Below, piece after piece: positions 1-7,950 of a DNA stretch of 13,007 bases. Under the pieces are notes generated by a model. That model was given only the letters and a program-made list of their open reading frames with translations, did no database searches and had not been told where the DNA came from. A program made the translations under genes and the position numbers. Within the stretch, counting starts at the first letter, position 1, and the number at the start of each line of letters is the position of its first letter. The stretch comes from Dimargaris cristalligena (taxonomy: Eukaryota; Kickxellomycota; Dimargaritomycetes; Dimargaritales; Dimargaritaceae), in assembly GCA_027576995.1 (NCBI GenBank), contig JANBQC010000712.1, positions 1 to 13,007 on the forward strand, read 5' to 3'.

Positions 1-216
1 AGGGGCATACTTCCGATAAGTGCGAAAAATAGATAAAAAATAAAAGTAGGTAAAAAATGTGGTAAGTTCACCACACTCGGGATGAAATGGTTTTCTAACA
101 CTAATATGGTCAAACACTAGGCTAGCCGGATTAAGGTAGATTAGATAGTCTAGTGTATATGCTGAATAATAATCCCATAGTACTGGGTATGGCTATAGGA
201 AAGCTAATATAGTATA
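1..216. other. Left flank, no gene recognised
   Basis: No convincing reading frame is present. The first ~125 bases still contain several CpG dinucleotides, unlike the transposon island to the right. A small hairpin (TGTGGT, 6-base loop, ACCACA) lies near 58-75. From about 130 the sequence resembles the inverted end of the neighbouring LTR-like repeat. Confidence 0.5.
130..156. repeat. Extra copy of the LTR-like repeat's right end
   Basis: Starting with ATTAAGGTAGATTAGA, this stretch matches the right inverted end of the repeat at 840-866 in the same orientation, with several substitutions. It may be the decayed right end of another copy whose body lies to the left or is lost. The match is short, so confidence is moderate. 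Confidence 0.45.
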
Positions 217-243
217 TGTCAGCCCTTCTAATCCACCTTAATT
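217..243 (+). repeat. Left terminal inverted repeat of LTR-like copy 1
   Basis: This 27-base end is the reverse complement of 840-866 at 23 of 27 positions, counted by eye. Two of the four mismatches are transitions that turn an expected TGACA end into TAATA. Confidence 0.7.
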
Positions 244-515
244 TAGACACTATGTTGTCCACCCTTATTAGGCCTCATAGCCATAGTAACCTTCCCATGG
301 TCACCCCTGGTACTAGGGTATTACCCTATATCATATAACCCTTCCTCTTCCAGACTCCAGCTCTTTGCACTAATCACTCAGCATGCTGATCCAAAGACTC
401 TTCCAGTTACCATAAAAGTCTTCCAGATACTAGTAGCCATCCAGTTGGCCTATTTTTACTATATATCTTAGTTACCCATAGTCTTCCCTTAAGACCTCCC
501 TCTGGAGTAATCTCT

Positions 516-527
516 GTATATATATAA
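516..527 (+). promoter_or_regulatory. TATA box inside LTR-like copy 1
   Basis: GTATATATATAA lies about 60 bases before the AATAAA signal, the arrangement of a retrotransposon promoter at the U3/R border. The same element is conserved in copy 2 at about 6019-6030. Confidence 0.55.
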
Positions 528-586
528 CTAGGCCCCCTTGGGACCAGTTAGATTGCTCAGCTTATTCTTACCCCCTGGTTTACCCC

Positions 587-592
587 AATAAA
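587..592 (+). terminator. AATAAA polyadenylation signal in LTR-like copy 1
   Basis: The hexamer sits in TACCCCAATAAACTCTATAT, which is almost unchanged in copy 2 (AATAAA at 6090-6095). Conservation of the hexamer and its surroundings supports a polyadenylation role at the R/U5 region. Confidence 0.55.
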
Positions 593-839
593 CTCTATAT
601 ATGCTCACCCCCTCATACTGACCTTTAAGTATGCCCACTGCATGTCCCTTATATAACTGATTATCTAAGCCTTTATAAGTTAGTACCATGCCCCATACCT
701 GATGCTAGTAGCCTGCTTGGCCAAGTCTAAGCCCCACCTACCATCAGAAGCTTATCCCTGGGACTCTTGACAGACTAAGAGTGGTAAACCCAGGTGCCAG
801 TATAATAAGGTCTAATACAGTCTGGAATTAACCCAGCTC

Positions 840-866
840 AATTAAGGTGGATTTGATGGGCTAATA
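840..866 (+). repeat. Right terminal inverted repeat of LTR-like copy 1
   Basis: AATTAAGGTGGATT... pairs with 217-243 in inverted orientation. Copy 2 diverges before this point, so it lacks this end. Confidence 0.65.
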
Positions 867-1112
867 TCATTAATTAAGTAAGTACTTATCTATTACTTAT
901 AAGTAGGTTTATTTATTCTAATGGGTTTAGGTAATTATTGCCTGTACAACAATTTATTGAACTAAGTTTGATATATAATAGAGGGGGACCAGTAAACTGG
1001 TCGCAGAGATATGGCTAAAAGAGAAAACAGTATAAAGAGGGAAAAAAGAGAAAAGAGAAACCCATATGCAGTAAAGGGCAAGTGCAGGTGTGGGGTAAGA
1101 GGTGAGGGTAGG
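867..1112. other. Spacer between LTR-like copy 1 and the DIRS-like element
   Basis: This AT-rich, non-coding stretch becomes purine-rich (GAGAAAA runs) between about 1010 and 1112. It contains one perfect hairpin, GACCAGT-AA-ACTGGTC, near 987-1002. It could be internal sequence of an older element into which the DIRS-like element inserted. No primer-binding site could be established. Confidence 0.4.
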
Positions 1113-1246
1113 AGAACCCCAAGAAAAAAAGAGAAAAGATAAGGGAAAGAGGGCAGTCTGCAAGGCTGACCACCCTTATATTGTACTATTATCATTGGGC
1201 AATAAAGGCAGGGTCCCCTCTATAAGGGGGGACACTATCTCATTAT
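1113..1246 (-). repeat. 3' direct repeat of the DIRS-like element
   Basis: It matches 5269-5402 over 134 bases with 11 differences counted by eye, nine of them transitions (about 92% identity). It contains two hairpin-forming motifs and abuts the recombinase stop codon at 1243-1245, overlapping it by a few bases. On the minus strand it has a CAATATAA motif that could act as a TATA element. Confidence 0.85.
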
Positions 1247-2304
1247 TGCCTACTGTCTGGAGGAAGGCCAGCAGGAAGCAAAAATGTGTAAAATGCAATA
1301 TCATCAAGGGAGCAGATATAAGCAGTGTCTATATACTGCTGCACTGAACTTAGTGAAGCCCAGTTGCCTAATTGCATAATTCGGGCATCAGAGATACCCA
1401 AGGCATAGGCAGCTGAGGCAAATGTATGCCTAAGGGCATGAGGCTTCAATATTGAAATCATAGATTCAGATAGCCCAATGTGTTTAAAGGCATACTCTAG
1501 TGTTAGTGCCACCACCATATGATGAGTGGTGCACAGATTTGAGGGTAAGGGGGGGTACCAGGCTGAAGCTGAATCAGCTGGCCTTGACTCTAAATATCAA
1601 CAAATTAATGGGCCACCACTTGATAAATAAACACTAAAATGAAGTAACCTATCAGGGTGGGTCCAATGACTTTTTGGCTGTTGTAATCATACAGAAATAT
1701 AGGAAATATCCATAAAGAATTGTTCCCTAGTTAATTTAGTCAATGTATCCATGCGTAGCCCACATAAAAGACCTAGGGTTACCAGGGCAGAATCTCAGAG
1801 AGTAATAGTAGATGATGTTAAATTATTGTCCTTGAAGTAAATGGCAAATTGGGGGAGGGGGACTAATGCCCAGGATGTATCCAGTCAGGGGTGTTCTTGA
1901 AGGGACATTGCTGTATACCCCCAAATTAATTGTGGTATCAGGCAGGTAGACCCTAATTCATGGCCTAGGATATGATTGATTGACATTAAAGCTGAGATGC
2001 GGGCCCGCACTGTGCTTGGGGCCATGCGGGCCTCATACTGGAAGGCTAGGAATAATCCTAAGGAGCAGTCAGAGATTGGGAATGCTGGGAATTCCATCAG
2101 TTCACTAAACTGGAGGTAGGTAGTGAAGTGCTGGGCATATGCTGTCCAGGTGTTACTAGCAAATTGGGCTGTCAAGAGATCTAAGACTTGCCCTACAAGG
2201 GTGGATCCTTCTGAGGAGGTATCCCCCAGGCTGTGAGCCCATTCCCTTTGTAAGAGGGACTGGAGTCCAAGGCCCCACTCACTCGTACAACCAGCATTTT
2301 CCAT
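1243..2304 (-). pseudogene. Tyrosine recombinase (YR) of the DIRS-like element, four in-frame TGA stops
   Basis: This is the integrase of the element; tyrosine recombinases join the reverse-transcribed circle to the target without duplicating it. One frame runs from an ATG at 2302-2304 to TAA at 1243-1245, about 353 codons. It is interrupted by TGA at 1885, 1795, 1687 and 1597. The N-terminal half (to about 1888) is the helical core-binding region, with STVRARISALMSINHILG as a typical stretch. The catalytic half keeps the first Arg (GLRMDTL, codon 1753-1755), the H-x-x-R box (HALRHTF, His 1438-1440, Arg 1429-1431), Trp in GNW (1360-1362) and the nucleophile Tyr in QQYI (1333-1335). All stops are TGA, as expected from CGA or TGG by one transition. 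The start overlaps the RT/RNase H gene by 26 bases. Confidence 0.85.
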
Positions 2305-4303
2305 GTGGTGTTAGGGGAAGGGCCCAAATCCAGTTGGGGGGGAGGATATAGGTGTGGACTACCATAGATTTGAGAACTGGCCACCAAGGCTGTGATCCCC
2401 ACTGTGGTACTATTAGGGTCGCTAAGGCTCGGTCCCAACAAATTTTAGCTAGAACAGGCCCGATTAATCCAAAGGGGGGATTTATGAAATTGTCTTCACC
2501 CCCCCAGTCTGTTGAAAAAGCATCAACCATTTCACACCCATCGGGCTCCAGGGAATTGTAGTGGGGCAATTGGTGATTCCAGGCCGTGGCAAACTGGTCC
2601 ACTGAATGGGGTCTATACCTTCTGTCTATCTCCTGGAAGGTTTGTGGTAATAGCTTCCAATCCAATTTTTGGTGTAGCTGGGAGAGGAAATCTGCAGTTA
2701 CATTCTTTACCCCCAGGATGTAGGTAGCAAATCTCATTAGGGTTAGATTCAGGTGCCGACTTGTTGCTGCCACCTGCTGGATTATTCGATACAATGTGGG
2801 ACTGGCAGAGGAAAAGGTGTTGAGTGCACCCACTGATGCCATGGCATCTAACTCTGCCTTGATTACTGACCCGGCCATTTTGGGACCAAATTCCCTTAAT
2901 GCTTTGTCTACTGCTAGGGTCTCCCAGTGGACAATATGCAGCACCTGTTCCTTTGGTGTCCACTGGCCATAGGCAAATTGTTCTTGGCCACCAGGGATAA
3001 GAGGGATTAGATGTGCCCCCCACCCTTCATTGCAGGCATTGGTCCTGAGTTTCCAAGATGCTGGTGGAATTCGGATGGGGGCCTGGGGTTGAGAGGCTAA
3101 GGCTCGCCTTAAGGTTCCCAATGCCTGGTAGGTCCAGTTGGAATATTGTAATGGGGTATCCCACCCCCTTGCTGGATTGAGGTTGTCATAGAGAGGACAA
3201 AGGTGCATCCGGACCTCAGGATAAGCCATCCTGGTTGCAATTAGTAAACCCATTACCTTGGCCAGGACCCATGATGTTGTCTGCCAAGCTCTCTGCCAGC
3301 CCTGCCATTGTAGATGGTCTAAGGCTTCCATGCACCAGACTGTATATTGCTTGGTGAGCCCAAAGTAGTTGCTTTCAAGGTTGATGTGGTACCCTAGGTG
3401 GTTGATCACAGTTGTTGGCTGCCAGATGCATTTGGTGGGGTGTAGTTGTAGTCCTAGGCTCTTCAGGATATGCTGGATCCCCTCAGGCCACCCTTGCTTT
3501 TGCTGCATAGGGTTAAGCAACATGAGAAAGTTGTCGAGATAGGCAAGATAATGCAGGCCCAGCTTTCAGAGGAACCCTACAAAGGGGTACATGACTTTTA
3601 CGAAATAATAGGGGGCCAGGCTCCACCCAAATGGTAGGACTTAGAATTTGTAGTATTTTCCCAGGACTCTGATCTGGAAGTACTTCTTGATGGAGGTCTC
3701 TAGCCCTAGAGCAAAATACCCATCTTTGAGGTTGAAGGCTATGGCTTGATCATCTGGAGCTGAGAGGTACCTTAGTACACACAAATCCTTGTACTGAGTG
3801 GGCCAATCCTGACAGTGGGAGTTCAGGAATTGGAGGTCAATTATTAGGCAGAATCCTAAGGGCTTTCGGGGGATTAAAAAGACTGGGGATACATGTTGAG
3901 CTTGTTCCCCTGGTATCTCTCTGATTGTCCCCACTGTAAGGAGCCATTAGATCTCCTCCTCCAGAAAGGACCTGGCTTCAGGGGTGTTGGGGGGACGTGA
4001 GGGTTAGTAGAAGGGAGGGGGAGGCCCCTGAGGCCCCCAGGGGGCCGGCACCCCCCTCCTGATCCACTGTAATACTTGGGCAGGGGCCCCAATCCCTACC
4101 CAACATTTGTGGGCCCATTGGAGAGCTAAGTACAGGGAGCACTTGCCTTTGACAGGAACACATAAGGGACTAAACATCTCCACCTGTGGGGGGCCTGGAG
4201 CTGCCACCTAGTGTAGTCTTACTGCCCCCCCCTGCGGATGGGTTTGTTGGGTGGTATTGATGGGTATGAAGTTGATGCTGATGGACCTGGATAATCTGGT
4301 CAT
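2279..4303 (-). pseudogene. RT / RNase H / methyltransferase-like polyprotein of the DIRS-like element, multiply disrupted
   Basis: One minus-strand frame of about 674 codons runs from a possible ATG at 4301-4303 to TAA at 2279. Five in-frame stops interrupt it, at 4208, 4004, 3947, 3641 and 3566. The order is: a pre-RT segment ending around 4004; the RT fingers with HVSPVFLIPRK; RT motif A reading FNLKDGYF (3731-3733 is Asn where Asp is catalytic); RT motif C reading YLDN at 3530-3541 (normally YxDD). RNase H follows, with TNACNEGWGA (Asn at 3038-3040 for the first Asp), WETLAV (Glu at 2921-2923) and NVTADFLSQ. A last segment carries FINPPF (NPPF at 2471-2482), like motif IV of the Dam-type methyltransferase of DIRS elements. 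Three Asp-to-Asn losses and five stops make it non-functional. The exact start is uncertain, because the frame is open to about 4327. Confidence 0.85.
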
Positions 4304-5132
4304 GAAGGAAGGGGGCCCATGTTGACCTTAAGGTGCTGTCATCATGTAGTTGGAGTTCTGCCAGGCTTGCAGGTCCTAATAACTGTCATGCAGTAATATA
4401 GGTCATGTGAGTACCTAGGGTCCTCTCTAATACCTGACTAACTACCTCTAATAAGGTGGCTGATACAGGGTCATCAGTCACTGGATACCCGGCCTCTTCT
4501 AACCCCTGGACCCCTTGGACTAAGTATGTGAAACAACTCACAATAGTCTGGTATTCATGATGTGCCTCCTCCATACATAAACTAGGAGTATGTTAATTGT
4601 GGTACTGCCCATGGATCTGGGGAGTTGATTGTAGTACCAGGGTAGAGCTTGCCATACCACTAAGGTTGTGGAGTTTGGGGACATAATGGGCCCAGGTACT
4701 GGGAGGCTGCAACTGATCAGTATTTAGGACAGCTGCTATGAATCCAGGTTGTCAATGGATGGGTGCACTTTGGCCCACTAATAAGGGGGGTAGAGTAGGT
4801 TTGATGTGGTCATCATAGGCAGATAGCTGGTGGATGGCCCATTGTTGTTACTGGGCCTCCTGGTCAGATATACCCAGTGCTGCTAAGAAGGCGGGGGTAT
4901 GTTATACTTGAGGGATGGATGGATTACCAGATGCTGTGGCGGTCTGCACATCAGCTTCAGGTATGAAGCGGGGTCCAGCAGAAGATGAGGCAGTACCCCC
5001 TGTTTGCCCAGAGTATAGTACCTGCCTAATCATCTCTTGAATGTGCCCCAACTGGGTCTCACTGAATCCCCCTATCGAGGGAAGGGGGGTATCACCATGG
5101 GGGGGGTAGACATTACTAATAAGGATAGGCAT
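4170..5132 (-). pseudogene. Gag-like protein of the DIRS-like element, disrupted
   Basis: The first gene downstream of the 5' direct repeat; in this class it is expected to be the nucleocapsid-like protein. One frame runs from ATG at 5130-5132 to TAG at 4170-4172, about 320 codons. It is interrupted by stops at 4902 (TAA), 4848 (TAA), 4752 (TGA), 4593 (TAA) and 4386 (TGA). The protein is Gln/Pro/His-rich, with a helical stretch near its start (SETQLGHIQEMIRQVL) and STWAHYVPKLHN in the middle. No zinc knuckle is visible. The last ~130 bases overlap the RT gene, which is read one base further on (+1 relative frame). Assignment as Gag rests on position and on the lack of any enzymatic motif, not on a recognised domain. 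Confidence 0.6.
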
Positions 5133-5268
5133 ATTGAGGCAGGGGGGTAAAGAGATAGAGTGAGGATAGATGAATGTGTATTCAATCCCAATTCAGATGA
5201 TATTATTTAAGAGTGTACTGTGGAAACTAGTTTATAAATTGAGCTTGCTGCTTAATTTTCATAGGGTA

Positions 5269-5402
5269 AGAACCCCAATGAAAAAAGAGAAAAGATAAGG
5301 GAAAGAGGGTGGTCTGTAAGGCCGACCACCCTTATATTGTACTATTATTATTGGGCAATAAAGGTGGGGTCCCCTCTAAAAGGGGGGACACTGTCTCATT
5401 AT
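5269..5402 (-). repeat. 5' direct repeat of the DIRS-like element
   Basis: This is the partner of 1113-1246 and lies 137 bases upstream of the Gag start. It contains a perfect 8-base stem (GGGTGGTC at 5307-5314 with GACCACCC at 5324-5331). A second stem pairs GTCCCC (5369-5374) with GGGGAC (5384-5389). A CAATATAA motif on the minus strand at about 5332-5339 is a plausible TATA element for the element transcript. Confidence 0.85.
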
Positions 5403-5717
5403 CTAATATAATGGGCTAGTAATGAGGCCAGGTAATGTAGGACTGATAAGATTAAAGGGAGAAATAATAAGTTTATTAAATAAATAATCGGAGATAATAA
5501 AATAAGAGGAAAGTTGTAAGCTGAAGAGTAAACTATTAGGTAAAAATTGGGTTATATTTGAATATAGGGGGAAGGAGAAAAATGGTGATGACTAACTAAT
5601 ATATATCAGTAACTAGAAAAGAGGGATACTATAATAATAAAAATAACAATACAGTAGAATAATAGGGATATATTTTCTTATAGTGAGTTACTAATTTACC
5701 TATTTATTGGTATTGCC
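5403..5717. other. Spacer between the DIRS-like element and LTR-like copy 2
   Basis: A very AT-rich stretch with runs of TAATAA/AATAAT and a few GGGAGAAA segments. It has no reading frame of note and almost no CpG. With 867-1112 it would form the inside of an older LTR element if the DIRS-like element inserted there. No polypurine tract is apparent before 5718. Confidence 0.4.
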
Positions 5718-6335
5718 TGTCAGCCCTCCTAATCTGACTTAATCTAGACTTAATGATTGTCCATCCTTATTAGGCCTTATATCACTATATTAACCCTCCC
5801 ATAGTCACCCCTGGTACCATGGGATCATCATCTATTATATAACCCTTTTCCTTCCAGCCCCAGTGCTTCATACAAAACACTCTAACCAGCTAATCCAAAT
5901 GACTCTTCCAGTTCCCATGAGAGTCTTCTAGATATGAAGCCATCTAGATGGACTCCTTATCTACTTATACCTAGTCTTAGTAGTATTCCCCTTAGGACCT
6001 CCTGCTGGAGTTGTCCCCATATATATATAACTGGGCCCTACTGGGACCAGTTCAATTCCTTAGCTTATTACTACCCCCTAGTTTACCCCAATAAACTCTA
6101 TATATACTCACTCCCTTGTACTAACTAGTAAGTATACCTACAGTATGTCCCTTACATTTACCTCCACTTATCCTTTATTGGTTAGTACTACACCCCCATC
6201 CTAATGCTAGCAGCCCACTTGGCCAAATCTAAGCCCCACCTACTGTTAGGAGCCTATCCTCGGGACTCTTGGCAAACTAAGAGTGGTTAACCCAGGTGAC
6301 AGGTGCCAGTGCTTATACAGCATTAACCCAGCTGC
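5718..6335 (+). mobile_element. LTR-like repeat, copy 2, right end missing
   Basis: It is homologous to 217-836 in the same orientation, beginning TGTCAGCCCTCCTAATC. The TATA stretch (about 6019-6030), the AATAAA hexamer (6090-6095) and the block GCCCCACCTAC...TAAGAGTGG...CCCAGGTG are conserved. Similarity stops after AACCCAGCT at about 6333; the 27-base right inverted end of copy 1 is absent, so this copy is truncated or recombined at its 3' side. Divergence from copy 1 (about 20% by eye) exceeds that between the DIRS direct repeats (about 8%). The two LTR-like copies are therefore probably older than the DIRS-like insertion, or come from separate insertions. Confidence 0.65.
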
Positions 6336-6846
6336 CCACAGTAGCACATCATATACACATATAAAGAACACAGGAAAGACAAATTTTAACAGTAAAAATA
6401 GAATAAAATAATAGGGTTAGATAGTAGGAAGGAATAAAAGAAAGAGAAAGATAGAGAAAACAATTTTCCCATAAAAAATTTTCCTTTCTACTTCAGGGAA
6501 AGTAATATTTTTATAGATTTTTTATCTTCCCCTTCTATTAATATAATATGTTTTTTAAAATGAAATAACCCTGGCCAACAGCTACACTGTATCCTATAAT
6601 AGCTCTCCCAGAACAAGGGCAATCAAGCTAGAGGCATTAGGAGCAGTCCATGAATTTGCTATGGGTCAATGTATGCCCTGTTCACCTCATTCAGTTTTTT
6701 AATTATATCAAAATGCCTAATGTTTTACTGTGTGTTCTGTATTGCTATAGGAAGACATGGGCACAGATTGGAGTGATAGATGTATTAGATGGGAATAATA
6801 GGATCTGATTATGTTGAAAACAACTAGTCGGTAAAATGTCCCACTG
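6336..6846. other. AT-rich stretch, no gene recognised
   Basis: The first ~130 bases are rich in A, then purine-rich (AAAGAGAAAGATAGAGAAAA around 6438-6462), followed by T-rich sequence. No reading frame, repeat match or RNA gene could be supported. CpG is almost absent, so this may be further decayed transposon sequence. Confidence 0.4.
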
Positions 6847-7176
6847 CTATAGTGGACTTGTGTAAGTGTGTATATGTTCTTGTATGTGTGTGTGTGGTAT
6901 TGTACTGGTGATTTGAGGTACCTCCATTCTAAGATCAGAGCTGGGGTTAGATATCCCACTCCCTTCTAGACTGGAAGGTTCACCAGATGTTGGTTTCAAG
7001 GGTCCAGTACCTGGATGTAACATGGAGAACTTGGGAAATGGTCCTTCAGCTAGTCAGATTTGATTGGAACTGTTGTCAGAGGTTGAACTGGGGTATGGTG
7101 GAAAATGTTCCATATGAATCGATCCTAAACTCCCATCATCAGAGTTAGGTACTGGGGGAGCCATGGTGGCTACGTG
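6847..7176 (-). pseudogene. Candidate decayed Pro/Ser-rich exon with strong start context
   Basis: On the minus strand, TTATTTTCAG ends at 7177 and looks like a 3' splice site. It is followed by GCCACCATGG, an ideal start context, with ATG at 7162-7164. The frame encodes MAPPVPNSDDGSLGS and stays Pro/Ser-rich, but has TGA at 7054-7056 after 36 codons. It then stays open for about 68 more codons (LAEGPFPKFSMLHP..., ...SSDLRMEVPQ) to TAG at 6847-6849. A CGA-to-TGA change would explain the internal stop in this CpG-poor region. A (CA)n run near 6886-6897 lies within the frame. There is no recognised domain or homologue. It could be chance; the combination of acceptor, start context and open frame is the only support. 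Confidence 0.3.
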
Positions 7177-7950
7177 CTGAAAATAAGATAATAAAATTAA
7201 GAAAACAAAAAATTGACTTCTAATTGAAGTCCTCAGCTGATGCTGGGTAAAACACTGGGTGAAGTTAAAATATATATTTATTCCAAATAATAAAAACTTA
7301 TCTTGAAGATAACTTGCCATTTTAAGGGCTGGCTGGGAGACTATAAATAAGAAAATTCAATATTATAGCCTTAAGACTATACTATGATCTTTTGGATATC
7401 ATCCTCAAATGGACTAACAACCATAAAACCATGAAGGGAGAAAACTGGTTGGGTCCTTAAGTTTAAACAATGTATGAAAAGAGAAAGGAAAATATGGAAA
7501 ATGAGAATGTCTCGGATCCTCCAGGGCATTCATAGAAATAAGATATAAATAAGGAAAACTTTTACATCACTCCCTTATTCTAATGTGAAGGCTATTCCCA
7601 CTGACTCGTCTGGAATCATGTAGCTGACAAAATTAGAAGTAGTTAGCAGGTTGGTTGAAAGTGGAAGTGATTAGGCCCAAACATGGATCAGCAAAATGGA
7701 GGTCTTCCAAGTGCTTACTCAAAGAGTGTAACTGTGGATACTGAATGCACAGTCGTTATGTGGTGAGGGAATATGACTAGGTTGTCTCATGGGAAGGGAA
7801 ATTTGTCTAAGCCTATCGCAGTACATCTGGGGGGGGGGATCGATAACAATGTTGGTATTGGTATTATTGCATAATGTAGCCTAAGGCAAGTTGGTCCTTT
7901 AGGAATGAAATGCATTTAGAGCCAGGAATAGTATACAAAGTTGAATAGCT
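7177..7950. other. AT-rich, CpG-poor stretch downstream of the secreted-protein gene
   Basis: The part from 7177 to about 7300 reads as a pyrimidine-rich minus-strand intron candidate. A minus-strand ATG lies at 7318-7320, with a TTATTTATAG motif about 25 bases upstream. The rest shows no coding signal. A run of ten G (7829-7838) is notable. The last ~100 bases probably include the 3' untranslated region of the gene ending at 7951; no AATAAA was found there. Confidence 0.35.

Larger units (their letters stand above)
217..866 (+). mobile_element. LTR-like repeat, copy 1 (probable solo LTR)
   Basis: This ~650-base sequence recurs in the same orientation at 5718-6335, at roughly 80% identity by eye with small indels. 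It begins TGTCAGCCC and ends GGGCTAATA, which looks like a decayed TG...CA end (GGGCTGACA) after two transitions. It has the internal order expected of a U3-R-U5 LTR: a TATA box at 516-527, then AATAAA at 587-592, about 60-70 bases apart. It encodes no protein. The 27-base inverted ends are longer than most LTRs carry, so a non-autonomous DNA transposon with terminal inverted repeats is an alternative. No target-site duplication was found. The superfamily (Ty1 or Ty3) cannot be assigned. Confidence 0.65.
1113..5402 (-). mobile_element. DIRS-like tyrosine-recombinase retrotransposon, inactivated
   Basis: On the minus strand the order is direct repeat (5402-5269), Gag-like gene, RT/RNase H/methyltransferase-like gene, tyrosine recombinase, direct repeat (1246-1113). 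The element spans 4290 bases. RT and RNase H linked to a tyrosine recombinase, with no DDE integrase or protease, defines the DIRS order. Classical DIRS1 elements have inverted termini plus an internal complementary region, and PAT/Ngaro elements have split direct repeats. Only one simple pair of direct repeats is visible here. All three genes carry in-frame stops, and catalytic aspartates of RT and RNase H are lost, so this copy is dead. No target-site duplication is seen, as expected for recombinase integration. Confidence 0.85.

Noticed and set aside
954..1195. Minus-strand Ser/Phe-rich frames of 69-77 codons near the 3' end of the DIRS-like element
   Set aside because: They arise from purine-rich simple sequence read on the opposite strand and have no homologous counterpart in the other direct repeat.
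2193..3023. Other minus-strand frames of 82-136 codons within the RT/RNase H region
   Set aside because: They are alternate-frame readings of the RT/RNase H gene, which carries the recognisable motifs.
5934..6128. Plus-strand 64-codon frame within LTR-like copy 2
   Set aside because: It spans the TATA and AATAAA motifs and is not preserved in copy 1, so it is not a gene.
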